From Pelobates cultripes (lineage: Eukaryota; Chordata; Amphibia; Anura; Pelobatidae), in assembly GCA_933207985.1 (NCBI GenBank), contig OW240921.1, forward strand, positions 102,745,705-102,809,704: a stretch of DNA of 64,000 nucleotides, written 5' to 3'. The notes beneath the pieces are model-generated. The model saw nothing but the letters and a program-made list of their open reading frames with translations, made no database searches and had not been told where the DNA came from. Below, piece by piece: positions 12,300 to 25,330 of this stretch (position 1 is its first letter; every line of letters starts with the position of its first letter). The position numbers and the translations under genes are program-made.

Positions 12300-13885
12300 A
12301 TCACTTTGTATGGAAAGGGGGTAAACCTAGGGTGACTCAAGCCCTGCTCAACGCACCTAAACACAGTGGGGGCCTAGCACTAACCAAAATGCACACGTAT
12401 AACTGTGCAACTGTCATAGCCACTGCCCTTCCACATTTCCTCCATACCTTTTCCCACAATGGGTGTACTTAGAAAGAGAACTTATGGCCCCACATGCCTT
12501 GGCCAACATGATATGGATACCAAAAACATCTAGACCACAGCTGCCCTTGGCACCCCCTACAATTAGGCTGCTCCTGCAGCTCTGGGACAAACATACAAAC
12601 CTGCTAAGTGGCCACTCCGGTTTGTCACTGGCCACACCAATCATTTCCCTCATACATATTGTATCCCCACGTTCCATGCCTCACCGTGGTATACTCAAAG
12701 GTGTCACCCACCTGAAGCACTTGTACAACCAAGGTACCCTACCGAGCTTTAAAGTATTGGAGACACTCATTGCCTAGGGCATCTCACTACTCCTATATCC
12801 TATATCCAACTATGGTCGTTCTTGTCCAAAAACTACCATAGGAACACTGTATCCAACATACTACCTACAACACCCAATGTATGGGAAAAAATGTGTATTC
12901 CTGGGTTACTCCCTGCTACGTGTAAACCGATCTCCACGAGTAACAGGTTACTCTCACGTCACTTACCATTTGCTGCCTCAAAAATAGCACAGCAATGGGA
13001 AGCTGAGCTAAACTGCTCCCTCCCATGCAAAAAATGGGACTGCATCTTCCAACTGCCTCGCCTTCTGATCAAATCCTCTATCCATGTAGAACAACACTAC
13101 AAAACGTTTTACAAGTGGTACATGGTACCGAGTAGGCTACATAAAATAGACCCTAACACCTCCAACGTATGCTGGAGATGCAACAATGCAGAGGGCACTG
13201 CCCTACACATTTGGTGGTCTTGCCCCCGCATACAAACCTTCTGGGCAGGCGTCCACAAGCAGCAACTGGATGCTCCATTCCCTTAGTGCCCCAACAGCTG
13301 TTGCTAACTGACCTACCAATGGTCCACCAAGGGCCACACAAAAACTTCTACTACATATAGTACTGACAGTGCAGCGGTTAATCGCTCAAAACTGGAAACA
13401 AACGCCCTCCCCCCCCCGCCTCCTGTGTATCAGGCGCTTACTTACTGCCCTGGACACACAGTGCTCATATGAGAAAGGATTAAAAACACTGTTCCCACCA
13501 AATCACACCTCCCTAAAGATATGGCATATGTGGGACTCGTGGAGATTGAGCACCAAATAACTGTAAATGTACCTACCAAATGGGTGAGACAATGTGGGTC
13601 ACCATGGAGAGAGAGAGGTGGGAGAGCTTATCAGACCCAAGGAGCTATGCCAAATGTATGTATAAAGCAAAATGACCCGTGTGGAGAGTGGAACACAATG
13701 TTTTTTTATGTACATGACATTTACATAATACATGTATTTATTGCCTGCTATGTACGGGTTGATACTTTGAATCTTGTAATGTGCATTGATGAAATCTATT
13801 TACCCCCCATGCCTTGTCTTCCTTCTTCCTTTCTGTACCCCCTGAATGTTCAAAACAATAAAAATTGTCAAATTGAAAAAAAAAA
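12300..13885 (+). pseudogene. 5'-truncated L1 LINE, ORF2 C-terminal region and 3' tail
   Basis: Begins in frame with FVWKGGKPRV near 12307, a conserved block after the RT domain of L1 ORF2, followed by LLNAPKHSGGLALTKM. After a frameshifted middle, 12822-13286 reads to the C-terminal zinc knuckle CWRCNNAEGTALHIWWSCP near 13170-13230, which is diagnostic of L1. Several stops and frameshifts make it a pseudogene. The 3' UTR ends with AATAAAAATTG and an A run at 13878-13888. The element is truncated at its 5' end, as is usual for target-primed insertion. A clear target duplication was not found. Confidence 0.9.
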
Positions 13886-13888
13886 AAG

Positions 13889-14249
13889 ACTGCAAACCTC
13901 TAAAGCATTTCAGATTGCACTACACAGCCCAGCAATATAACATTTGTTACATTTGGGGCTACAAATAAAATATCATATAATCCAGCCAAACAGTCCTCCG
14001 TGTTCGTAAAGCAGAGGACAAATAAAGTCATACTCTTAAAGTAAACTGTCAGTGTTTTTACCTATAAATATTGTCTATGATCTGATTTCCATCTTGATCA
14101 TGCTGTTTTAAATAAACAAATTACATCTGACACATTTTTCATAAATGTATTTGTTAGAATATTTGAAAGCAAACATATCTCTTACATCTGGAAGCCAAAA
14201 AGAGAGGTAATAACAAATGATATTCAGAGTAAGATCTAATCATTTAAAT
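13889..14249. other. AT-rich spacer between L1 and Tc1 elements
   Basis: No feature recognised. Confidence 0.5.
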
Positions 14250-14356
14250 TACAGTTGCAAGAAAAAGTATGTGAACCCTTTGGAATGATATGGATTTCTG
14301 CACAAATTGGTCATAAAATGTTATCTGATCATCATCTAAGTCACAACAATAGGCAA

Positions 14357-15355
<999 letters not shown>

Positions 15356-15519
15356 TATTCACATCAGGCAATGCTTCTTGTGAAAAGCAAACCCAGAACT
15401 GGTGTGTGTTTTTTTATAGGGCAGGGCAGCTGTAACCAACACCTCCAATCTCATCTCATTTATTGGACTCCAGTTGGCTGACATCTCACTCCAATTAGCT
15501 CTTGGATATGTCATTAGTC

Positions 15520-15735
15520 TAGGGGTTCACATACTTTTTCCACCTGCACTGTGAATGTTTACATGGTGTGTTCAATAAAAACATGGCAACATTTCATTCT
15601 TTGTGTGTTATTAGTTTAAGCAGACTGTGATTGTCTATTGTTGTGACTTAGATGATGATCAGATCACATTTTATGACCAATTTGTGCAGAAATCCATATC
15701 ATTCCAAAGGGTTCACATACTTTTTCTTCCAACTG
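15520..15735 (-). repeat. Tc1-like right terminal inverted repeat
   Basis: Complement of the left arm. It carries GGGTTCACATACTTTTTC-type boxes near 15522-15542 and 15708-15728. Confidence 0.85.
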
Positions 15736-15737
15736 TA

Positions 15738-16245
15738 GAGCACAGCCTGGAAACAATGAAACAAAGCATCAAGTGACATGTATACTATTAAACACCAGTC
15801 GGGTAATAATGTAAATTCATTATTGAAGTTACCAGCCAATATTATAATAACAAATATGTGAAGGTCATTTGGAAATATTCTTTTTATAGAAGATGAGAAA
15901 GGCAGAAGAAAATTAGATATTTCCAGTTGGAATATTTATCTCTGGCCTATGAAAATTGCTTACCAATAAATATTTATTGAAATATTATTCTATGTTGATT
16001 CACATGCATTTAAATCAGGTTGTGTACTGTAAAGGCTTTTTTCAAATAAAGTTATGATAGCATATACTTTATACTATTTTTCTGTTTATTTTTTGTGAGA
16101 TGGTCTCCTATCTTTCACAATGAACAGCAACTCAACTTACAAATTTAGCTTTAACATTGACCAGAGAAGGAGAATGGATAAAAATGATATATACTGCATG
16201 TTGCTTGACTTCAGAGTGGGTGGGCTGAGGTTCAAGCTAACATTA
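15738..16245. other. AT-rich spacer
   Basis: No feature recognised. Confidence 0.5.
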
Positions 16246-16386
16246 TTAAGATTCTGGTTCTTGCTTACAAGTCACTACATAATGCAGCTCCAACCTACCT
16301 ATCCTCTCTAATACACAGGTATGTCCCGTCTAGGCTCTGTGCTCTGCCAAAGACCTACATCTATCCTCTGTCTGTAGAGAAGGGTG
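16246..16386 (+). pseudogene. L2-type LINE fragment, RT C-terminal tail
   Basis: One frame reads KILVLAYKSLHNAAPTYLSS followed by LIHRYVPSRLCALP, the conserved block after the RT domain in L2-clade LINEs. The minus-strand L2 at 19011-20515 carries the equivalent YKALTNSSPSYISSLIHRY. Only about 45 codons remain. Confidence 0.75.
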
Positions 16387-16846
16387 AGAGCAGTATGGGC
16401 GGAGGTTGAGCATTGTGTGTAGTGGGTGAATGTTATGTGTAGTGGAGTCTAAGTGTTGTGTCAGTGAGGGTAGGGTAGCTTGAGTATGGCTGAATGTTGC
16501 ATTTATAGTGTCTTTGGTGTAAATAAATAAATTAATTTTTTTTTAATCATGGTATCACTGTAAATTGTAATGATTAGAAATTACCTTTAGAAATGAGCAG
16601 ATATATCCTTAACATTTTATGCCCATATCATTTGATTAATTTTGTACAAATGCCTTTATCTGTCTGTTCTACTTCAGCCTCCTGGACTAGTTCAATGATT
16701 GTAAGCTCTCTATACAAATTATGATCCTGGTGAATGGTGACATTCTTCCAAATGTATTTCTTTATATTTACTTGTGCTTAATATGATCTGGCAGTTTTGG
16801 AATCTGTCTAGTTTATGCCTATGTTTACATGTACATACATTGTCCC
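16387..16846. other. Spacer with a TG-rich minisatellite
   Basis: 16390-16500 holds imperfect copies of GTGTGTAGTGG-type units like those at 10561. The remainder is AT-rich with no feature. Confidence 0.5.
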
Positions 16847-17402
16847 CAGGGCCGCCATCAGGGGGTGACAACCATGACAGCTGTCACAGGCCCAGCAGTC
16901 CTGGGGCATCTGGACTACTTGGTGAATTGTCTCTGTAGGGCTAGAGCTCACAGTCCCAATGTGCACATAAATATAGTGATTATCACTACATATGGGCACT
17001 TGTGGGCCCACAGCTGCCTGGATACTGCAGAGGGGGCCCATCACACACCATCATCACTTTACAGCAGCTCTTATTACACACAAACACAACATCCACCACA
17101 CACACTGCATCCATTACACAAACATACAATCTCTGTTCACTATACAAACACACACTATGCATCCACTGCGCAAACACACACTCTGTGTTTACAATAGCCG
17201 AACTACATCCACTAAACACATTGCATCCATTATACAAACATACAATCTGCATTCACTATACAAGCACTCACACTGCATCCACTAGACACACACTGCATCC
17301 ACCAGACACACACTGCATCATTGTGGGCAGACTCTGTGGCCATCCCTGGGACCAAGACCCTGACCTGTGTAAGGGGCCCCAAAATTTCTGATGGCAGCCC
17401 TG
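16847..17402. mobile_element. hAT-type MITE carrying a minisatellite
   Basis: Ends are CAGGGCCGCCATCAG and, at the right, CTGATGGCAGCCCTG, a near-perfect inverted pair. Flanks are CATTGTCCC (16838-16846) and CATTGTTCC (17403-17411), a direct repeat with one mismatch; hAT elements normally make 8 bp, so one base of the boundary is uncertain. The sub-terminal GACAGCTGTCAC palindrome is at 16877. There is no coding capacity. Confidence 0.8.
17080..17325 (+). repeat. CA-rich minisatellite in hAT MITE
   Basis: Imperfect units of about 25-40 bp built on CACACTGCATCCA and TACAAACATACAATCT. The open frames over it on both strands are low-complexity artefacts. Confidence 0.8.
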
Positions 17403-17411
17403 CATTGTTCC

Positions 17412-17839
17412 TTATGTATTATCTTCAGGCTCACTGCAAAACAGATCTCAGTTCATTTGAACACATTTTATCATGAGAACAAAAGCATATAATGAATAAA
17501 ATGAATCTAGGAGACAAAAATTATTTAAATAAAAAACTATATATTTGAATAAATTATTTACTCATCTAACAAAAAATGACTTCCTGTAGATTGCAAATCA
17601 CAGTATAGTTATGACTGCACTTTAACTATTTTTCAGCAGGAAATTGATACTTCATGAAACACTCGCAATAAGGATCAAGTATTTTCCCTTTATTCCATTT
17701 ACATGTCTGATTACACTATTGCAAAGTACAGATTTAATAACTTGTCTCAGCCAGGAATTCTTGTCCATTTTAATAAACCTCTCTCATAATCTCCATCTTC
17801 ACAGGCGAGGTACTTAAGAATCTCATTAAAATTAAACTG

Positions 17840-17876
<37 letters not shown>

Positions 17877-18292
17877 CACACATTGAACTCGATAGTCATT
17901 TTAAGGAAATTGTAGACATATCCTGAAAATTACACTTGTCCAGAAAGGGCTAGGCAATGTGTTCTCACAATCAAACAAGAGATCAAATCAGATTGCAAAG
18001 CATCCTTAGCTAAAGTGATATTTTCAATCACTGCTTGTAAAATCAAAAAAATATATTTGCAAATCAAGTAAAAAGCTCACAACAGCATTAGTGTAAAAGC
18101 TATAACTCTTGTAGAATTACTGCAAGTACCTCAGGCATTAACACTTCGATAGAAACTATGTAACACCCTAAATTTGCAAACTGTATTTGGGGGAATTCAG
18201 TATGTTCTACATATGAATTTGAATTCTGTTAAATATTTAGGAGGGCTTCCTGAAATGCAGCAGATAACGAAATTTGATATTACATATTAGTA
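17412..18292. other. AT-rich spacer with an (AT)n run
   Basis: (AT)n at about 17842-17872. Nothing else recognised. Confidence 0.5.
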
Positions 18293-18296
18293 TTAA

Positions 18297-18640
18297 AGGA
18301 ATACTATAGGCATCAAAATTTTTTAGCTTAATGAAGCAGTTTTAGTGTATAGATCATGCCCCTGCAGTTTCACAATTGCCATTTAGGATTTAAATCACTT
18401 TTGTTTCTGTTTATGCACCCTAGATACATTTCCCTTGGCGATGACTAACACAACCTGCATTAAAATAATGGTTTAATTTTCAATCAGTTTACTCCGTAAA
18501 TTAAATTGTAATCACATACAGTAGTCTCCTGCAGGCTATTAACCGAGCAGGAGATAAAAAAATCTAAATTAAACAGAATGTGCAATAAAGGACGTTTAAA
18601 CGTTAGATCTGTCATTACAGGAAGTGTTACGGAATAAACA
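18297..18640 (+). mobile_element. Kolobok/T2-like MITE, left part
   Basis: TTAA at 18293-18296 is followed by AGGAATACTATAGGCATC, a typical T2-type end. The right end is missing: similarity is lost where the next dispersed repeat begins at about 18641. Confidence 0.55.
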
Positions 18641-19010
18641 TAGAAACATAGAATGTGACAGCAGATAAGAGCCATTTGCCCCATCTTGTCTGCCCAATTG
18701 TAGAAATACTTTTATTAGTCTCGCTTATCTATGATAGCCTTATGCCTATCACACGCATGCCTAAACTCTCTCTCTGTGTGAACCTCTTCCATTTCAGCTG
18801 GAAGGCTATTCCATGCATCCACTATCCTCTCAGTAAAGTAATACTTTCTGATATTATTTTTAAACCTCTAATTTAAGGCTACATAGTTTTTGTTCTTATT
18901 TTAAATATACTCTTCTCCTTTACTGTGTTGATTCCCTTTATCAATGTATATGATTCTATCGTATCCTCCCATGTCTCATCTTTTATTCATGCTATACACG
19001 AGAAGTCCTG
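18641..19010 (+). repeat. Unclassified dispersed repeat, copy 1
   Basis: Starts near CATAGAATGTGACAGCAGAT and contains CATTTCAGCTGGAAGGCTAT and CTCAGTAAAGTAATACTT. A second copy in the same orientation lies at 21028-21325. The class is unknown to me. Copy 1 ends abruptly where a minus-strand L2 fragment begins. Confidence 0.65.
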
Positions 19011-20515
19011 CAAACGTGAGTTGACCATATGGGTGCGAGCAGCAGGCAGAAGAAGGTCATGGGCAGAGGGGAGAGACCGAGAAAGGACATACCTATGGAT
19101 CAGGGAAGAGATATAGGAAGGGCTAGAATTGGTCAGTGCTTTATAGGTGTGGATTAGTAACTTGAATTGATTCCTATAGGATACAGAAAGCCAACGTAAG
19201 GACTGAAAGAGGGGAGGAAAATCAGCTGCTGAAGACCAATTAGGAGAGAGTTACACTAATCAGTCTGTAGCTGCAGAAGACCAATTAGGAGAGAGCTACA
19301 ATAATCTATGAGAGAGATTACTAGAGCATTTCCAAGCTCCTTAGTAGCATATTGCAAAAGAAAGAGGCGGATGCGGGCTATGTTTTTAAGGTGGAATCTA
19401 CAGGATTTGGTAACAGACTTGATGTGAGGTTCAAAGGTGAAGCCAGAATCAAATATAATGCCAAGACAGCACGCTTATAAGGATAGACTGATGTGGGTAC
19501 CACCAACTTGAAGGGAGAGTGAGATATTGGTAGGAGGAATCATTATTGGTAGGAGGAAAGTTTTAGAGAGATTTAGTTTCAAAAAGTGGAAGGACATCCA
19601 ACCAGAGATGGAAGAAAGGCAAGCAGTGACATGTTGCAGAACAGCTGTGGAGAGGTCTGGGGACGATAGGTATGTCTGGGTGTCATCAGCGTACAGGTGG
19701 TATTGGAATCTAAATGAGGTAATACATTTGCCAGGAGAGGCAGTATAAAGAGAAAATAGAAGGGGACCAAGTACAGCCTTGGGGACTCCAACAGAGACAG
19801 GACAAAGGGAGGAGGTATCATTAGAAAAGGAGACATTGAATGAGCGTTGGGAGAGATAGGAGCAAAACCAAGAGAGGACAGACTGATGGAGAGACTGAGT
19901 GATGGAGAAGGAGAACATGGTTTGGAGAAGGAAGAAGGAAGAGTTTGGAGAAGGAGAACATGGTCAACAGTGTCAAAGGCAGCAGAGAGGTCAAGAAGAA
20001 TTAGTATGGAGCAGTGCCCTTTGGATTTAGCTGTGATTAGGTTGTTAGTGACTTTAATAAGAGCAGTTTCAGTAGAGTGGAGGGGGTGGAAGCCATACTG
20101 AAGAGGGTCAAGGAGAAAGTTGGAATTGAGGAAACAAGCCAGATGGGTAAAGACAAGTCTTTCCAGAAGCATTGAGGAAAAAAGGAGCGGAGATATGGGA
20201 TGATAATTAGAAGGGGAGGACGGGTCAAGAATTATTTTTCTTTTTAAGATGGGTACTACAGTAGCATATTTAAGGGCAGTAGGGACAACTCCAGAAGAGA
20301 GAGAGCAGTTAAAGATGTGCGTTAAGGAAGGCACAAGACAAGATGAGAGAGATCTTATAAGGTGAGATGGGACAGGATCAAGCGGGCAAGTGGTGGTGCG
20401 AGAGGAAAGAAGTGCAGCCACCTCTTGTTCAGTAGCCTGGGAGAAAGTCTGAAGAGTCGGAAAGTCATGATCCAGGTGTGGTTGAGAAAGAGAGGGGCAA
20501 GGTGATGATAATACT
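19011..20515 (-). pseudogene. L2-clade LINE reverse transcriptase, 5'-truncated and frameshifted
   Basis: Minus-strand RT. The frame from 20421 down to 19579 carries [20 protein letters not shown] and [12 protein letters not shown] (RT motif A with the catalytic Asp). A second frame from 19918 continues with [16 protein letters not shown] (motif B, altered) and [11 protein letters not shown] (motif C, YADD) near 19672-19700. Further down come LGIIFDSGFTFEPHIKS and SPSYISSLIHRY. The motif order and words are those of the L2 group. Frameshifts, internal stops and a ~45-bp tandem duplication at about 19222-19305 (GACCAATTAGGAGAGAG twice) disable it. No endonuclease domain remains. Confidence 0.9.
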
Positions 20516-20640
20516 TTCCTTAGCTGTTAAATCTTGTTGGTAAAGTAGCATTTTCAAATGGCTTATTTTTGCAGGAACACCAATTTTGCCATATGTCATG
20601 TCATTTTTGAGTAAGTGCATGGTGACAAAGGCATTCTTGT

Positions 20641-21621
20641 AAACAAAAAAGGAGAAGGTAGCACCAAAATATCTATAGAAAAACTTTAAATAAGAGAATA
20701 AATAAAAACTAATAATAAGCTGAGGTCATATAAAATTGGCACAACTATATATATAGGACCATAAAATAAAACAGTAAAAATGTATACCAGCAGGATTATA
20801 AAACTGTCCTAAATAAGAAAGTCCTTTTCATGTAAGAAAGATCAAGGTATGTCTTCTGTCTTGTAAGCTTGGAGTTCATATGAAACCTTAAAAGAAAGCA
20901 GAAGAATAGGAACTGATAAGGCAATATCTCAGATTTAAATACATATACAACTTATAGTTCTTTAGTTCTACAACTTGCATGTGGAAGAACTGAAAAAACA
21001 GCTGTAGTATCAATAGTGTAGAAACAGAGAAGCATAGAATGTGATGGACCATTCGGCCCATCTAGTCTGCTCAATTTTCTAAATACTTTAATTATTCCCT
21101 GGCCTTACCTTATAGTTAGGATATACTGTGTTAACCTCTACCACTTCAGCTGGAAAGCTATTCCATGCATCTACTACCCTCTCAGTAAAGTAATACTTCT
21201 GATATTATTTTTAAACCTTTGCCCCTCTAATTTAAGACTATGTCCTCTAGTTGTGGTAGTTTTTCTTCTTTTAAATATAGTCGCCCTACTTTACTTTGTT
21301 GATTCCCTTTAGCGTGCAGTGGTTTTGATCCTCCACTTCTAGGAAGTCACATATCAGATACCCAAAAAAAGTGGGGAATCAAAACTAGTGCAAGCTATTG
21401 AAACTAGAGCATACAAGATAGAAGATATACCTTGATATTTCTTATATGAAAAGGATTTTCTTATGTGGCTATTAATGCTGGTATACATTTTTACTGTTTT
21501 AATTTATGGTTCTATGCATATATGTGTGTTTATTTTCCCTCAGCTTATTATTAGGTTTATTCATTCTTCTATTTCCAGTTTTACTATAAATATTTTGGTG
21601 CTACCTTCTCCTTTTTTGTTT
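20641..21621. mobile_element. Inverted-repeat DNA element with ~220-bp arms
   Basis: The left arm (about 20641-20872) begins AAACAAAAAAGGAGAAGGTA and the right arm (about 21408-21621) is its imperfect complement, ending CCTTTTTTGTTT. Shared inner words include AATAATAAGCTGAGG and AAAACAGTAAAAATGTATAC. No convincing target duplication and no coding capacity, so the superfamily is not assigned. The centre holds copy 2 of the dispersed repeat also seen at 18641. Confidence 0.75.
21028..21325 (+). repeat. Unclassified dispersed repeat, copy 2
   Basis: Shares AGCATAGAATGTGA, CACTTCAGCTGGAAAGCTAT and CTCTCAGTAAAGTAATACTT with 18641-19010. It also contains GTCCTCTAGTTGTGG, absent from copy 1. It sits between the arms of the inverted-repeat element. 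Confidence 0.65.
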
Positions 21622-22512
21622 TATATAATGGATATTTTAAGCCTATAGCAACTGCAAGGAAAATCTCCATGGAAATCTGTGCTCTCGGAAAAATCTTTGT
21701 GATCTAGTTATCTGCAAGGTATTCTCATTTAAAAATTAAAATACAAATAAAGTAAATAAATAAATAAATAGTCCAATAACTGTCTTAATTAAATGAGTAC
21801 CCTAGGTTGCTGTGATTGTGTTGATTCGGATAACATCCTTACTAACCATTCCCATACTTGTCTAAACTAAATCACACAAATTAACCTTCCCAATGTCATG
21901 CAAAGTGCTGTTGTAACCAACGACACTTAAAGTATGTATTAAAACTAATACATACACAGTTTTGGGGTTGTTGATGAGCCCCATGAAAACCAGAAGTGAT
22001 TACTGCAATATACTTGTATAATACCATCAAATCCCATTCTTAAAAATGTATGAAAAACAAAGAAAAGCAATACTGTAGAATTTGAGTGCACCACATGCAT
22101 CAAATATAGATTGATTTTGTGTTAACATATTTTAACTAAATATCACTGTGATCTATCTTTGTTTCTGAACAAAGTTTAATAAATGTGTTTAATTAGATGA
22201 GCAAGTAAAGACCAAAAGAATCATTTCAAAATATTTTTAAACCACTTTAATTCCACTTAAATCTTTAATCAATAAAGAGCAAGACCTTGTTTTGGGAAAT
22301 GATTCACAACGTTGAGAGGAAAGAATCATATGGAACATTTACTGAAATAACTAAAAATTAATGTTTGACATTTTAATCGAGGTTGATGAGGTAAACATTA
22401 CTATAAAAAGAAATTATGTAACAAGCACAGGTGAAAGTACAGATTTAAACCACGTGAAGTAACAAACAAAATCTTAATTCATACAGATATATCAAAACTA
22501 AAAAAAACATAT
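21622..22512. other. AT-rich spacer
   Basis: No feature recognised. Confidence 0.5.
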
Positions 22513-22561
22513 AATTGAAGATTATATTAGCTTTAGTGTACTAATAATCTTAATTTTAGTA

Positions 22562-22694
22562 ATGACAGGAGGCGAATATTTGCATATCTTTCTTTACTGA
22601 AAACTCCAGCAGCATAGAAACATAACAACCAATCAGAAAAAAGTTATGATGCCCATAAAAGGCCCTGTCTATGACATCACTTCCTCTTTCTTTG
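22562..22694 (+). repeat. DIRS-like right inverted terminal repeat (3' end of element)
   Basis: Begins ATGACAGGAGGC and ends CTTCCTCTTTCTTTG. Positions 22581-22694 are identical to the complement of 28287-28400. The outer 22513-22561 is an extension found only at this end and in the ICR. Confidence 0.92.
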
Positions 22695-23150
22695 AAGCGA
22701 AACAATAAATAACAACAAGAGACATAATCATATTACGTCAACAGTTCAACAACATATTAGAATATCCAACTCCATTAGTTCCGCGATGCAGAGGTATGGA
22801 AGGTGAATCTTTGTCTCGATGAGAAGACGTTCACGCTGCAAGAAAAAGAAAAAGGTGAAAGGTATCTGGCGTGATAACTTGTCCGCATACAATAAGCATT
22901 AAGCATCTGATATACCAACGAACATTAGAATGTGAAACATATCAATATATATTTATTCTAACGCAATGATATTTAAGAATCTATAAACACAACATAATGC
23001 AAGGTTCATGCCTAATATTCAGCCAATACAAGACCCACAAGATACAGGTCTAAGTAGCAAACATACAAACCATACGTACTTACCTTCCTGAACATAAAGG
23101 ACATATTCTGTTCAACACGAGAAACATGGGAGGGATCCTATAGGGTGGGA

Positions 23151-23250
23151 AATATTCGCCTCCTGTCATTACTAAAATTAAGATTATTAGTACACTAAAG
23201 CTAATATAATCTTCAATTTTACCACATGACAGGAGGCTTCATATTTGCAT
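23151..23250 (-). repeat. Internal complementary region (ICR) of the DIRS-like element
   Basis: 23151-23218 is the exact complement of 22513-22580 (68 of 68 nt), and 23215-23250 is the exact complement of 28396-28431 (36 of 36 nt). The two halves overlap by AATT at 23215-23218. In DIRS1 models the ICR templates completion of the ends and aligns them for circle formation. Its place between the recombinase gene and the right ITR is the expected one. Confidence 0.93.
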
Positions 23251-24110
23251 TTTTAAAGCTTTGAATTGACCAATGTGAAGGAAGCATGAGATGTTTGCCG
23301 AAAATAGAACGTTCTAAACGTACTCTCTCGCGCTCAGTCCGCGCAGCGTATAATGTCGGCTAGGGAAGCGTCGGCCGAAAAGGTTTGTGAGGCCGCCGCT
23401 CCCCTGACCGAGTGGGCTCCGAAACAAGGTTCGACGCTAAAGACAAAAACCAGCGGACCCATCTGGCCAGTGTTGCGGTAGACACCGGTCCATGAGGGTT
23501 CACGTAAGAAGTCAGAAGGTGATCCGTCGAATGAGTTCGAAGGGGGTAGAGATATTGGTGTACCCCATTAGCGTTCTGACCACGCATAGTGTGGCGTCTG
23601 ACACAAAGCATGGGTATGACACTGAAGACGAATCCGACTTAGTTGTCTCGACATGGTAAAGGTAACTCTGTCTGGTGTGAGAGAGAAACCATCCATATCG
23701 CAAGCCCTAACGTCCGCCACCGTCTAAATGAGGCGAGGCATAATAAGAAGGCTAGTTTGGCTGAAAGTTGCTTCAATGACAAACAAAGGTTTGTCCGGTC
23801 ATTCCCTAAGGAATCTCAGCACCACATCCACCTGCCAGAGGCGTGAATATTTGGGTGCAGGGATCTCGACAATTCGGCACCCCGCAGTAGTCGACAAACC
23901 AGTGTATCTTGACCTACTGGTCTGCCCTGAACCGGAACGTGCGCCGCCGACATGGCGGATCTGATCACGTTGAGGGATCGATATGACCGACCCAACGAGC
24001 CCAGGTGTGACAGATAGTTGGGGATCAGTGGGACAGGTGCAGTAAAGGGATAGGAATCCCTTCCCACACACCAATCACTCCAGGCAGAAATATAGCCTTT
24101 CCTGGTGCCT
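23251..24110 (-). pseudogene. DIRS-type tyrosine recombinase, frameshifted
   Basis: On the minus strand a central block with SRLWQVDVVLRFLRE lies near 23800-23850. YVNPHGPVSTATLARWVRWF follows near 23430-23500, then, after a frame change, FGAHSVRGAAAS near 23395-23430 with the conserved H-x-x-R pair, and ARESTFRTFYF near 23300 with the probable nucleophilic Tyr. A TGA interrupts the frame where a Trp codon (TGG) is expected just before ARES. At least one frameshift and this stop inactivate the copy. Confidence 0.85.
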
Positions 24111-24459
24111 GGAGCCTATGAGTCCCATAGGAGGTCTTAGTTGATGCAATAGGTCGTGATCTGACCAGGAGCCCCTGAAACCGTCCAGGCAACTAGTGCC
24201 AGTTGTCCTTCCATGACAAGGGAGTGGGCTTCCCCTCGAGGTCCCGTCAGAAGTAGAGGGAAGGTAGGGAGTAGTAGAGGTTCTTCGCGAGACATCTCCA
24301 GGCGATCCTGGAAATCACGGTTGGCCCTGCCTGAGGGGTGTCATGAGCAGGAGCGATATCCTGTGGGTGTGTGTGTGTATCGAAGCACCCTTGCTATTGT
24401 GGAGAATGGCTGGGTCGCGTTTGCAGGGGTTCATCCATCGCCCCGTATCCGAAGGAAGA

Positions 24460-25330
24460 ATCAAAGATCGTCTTGCCAATTCAAGTTTGTATGTGAAGTA
24501 ATCACCATCGAAATTCCATCCTCACTTCCGTTGACAGTGGGATCCAGTGGTCGTATGAGTGACCGGTGCGTACGTATCTCACCATCAGTCGTAGTGGGCC
24601 AGGGAATAACGCTTGTATGGAGGAGGAGAGGAGGAGAGGAATCCCACAATCCGACAGCTATCCTTATAGAGGTGCTCTTTGCCGTAGACTGACGCGGAAC
24701 GTAGTCCTCCCAGCCGATGTCGAAACTGAGGAACTGGCCTGATTCAGATGGAGAAGCGATCTTTGTCTGTGTACAACAAAGAATCCATGGAGTCCCGAAA
24801 GTGAACGACAAATTTGTCTGCGAATGTAGTCTGGATTCGTAAAGAAACAGCAAGTCTTCCAGGTATACGAGGCATCGTACGCCCAAATTTACGGATGTGT
24901 GCCCTCACTGGTTACCGTAGGTTCGCGAGCACCACGGAGTCGTAAACTGCCGTGTTTGTCCTCACCATCGGAATCGGAGGAAAAACTTTGACGGTCCAGG
25001 GCAACGGGTACCGACAAGCGTGCGTCCTTGAGGTCCAGATGTGTAAACCAGTCGTTATCGCCTAGGAGGTCTTGTAGCAGACGAATTTCCTTCATCTTGC
25101 AGCATTTGTATACCGTGTAGGAGTTCCATTGATGTAGTCTCCTGGCTTCTTCTTGACCAGGAAAAAATTTGCTGGGGAAGCCTTCCCCTCCGTTGCGTGT
25201 TGAGTTGCGCACCTCCTGAAGAGGGTGCAGAATTTCCTGTCCACGAGGTGTTCCTGTTCCGCCAGCGTGCGTAATGGAGGTGAAGGGGCGACCTGCACGG
25301 CTGTGATAAAACTCTATGACATAACCTTGT
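24460..25330 (-). pseudogene. DIRS-type reverse transcriptase / RNase H, frameshifted
   Basis: Minus-strand pieces in order: FFLVKKKPGDY near 25165 (N-terminal RT block), WFTHLDLKDARLSVPVA near 25010-25060 (motif A with catalytic Asp; the usual DAYLS is DARLS here), VYLEDLLFL near 24845-24870 (motif C, where the usual YLDD reads YLED), and GQFLSFDIG near 24720. The Asp-to-Glu change falls in the catalytic pair. Pieces lie in different frames. RNase H is expected near 24600-24700 but I could not assign its residues. Confidence 0.8.

Noticed and set aside
16829..17391. Overlapping frames rich in His/Thr/Ile on both strands
   Set aside because: Minisatellite inside a hAT MITE; repetitive translation.
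19847..20101. 84-codon plus-strand frame rich in Glu/Arg
   Set aside because: Antisense shadow of the minus-strand L2 reverse transcriptase.
24213..24692. 159-codon plus-strand frame in the DIRS-like element
   Set aside because: Antisense to the RT region; codon pattern and motifs support the minus strand.
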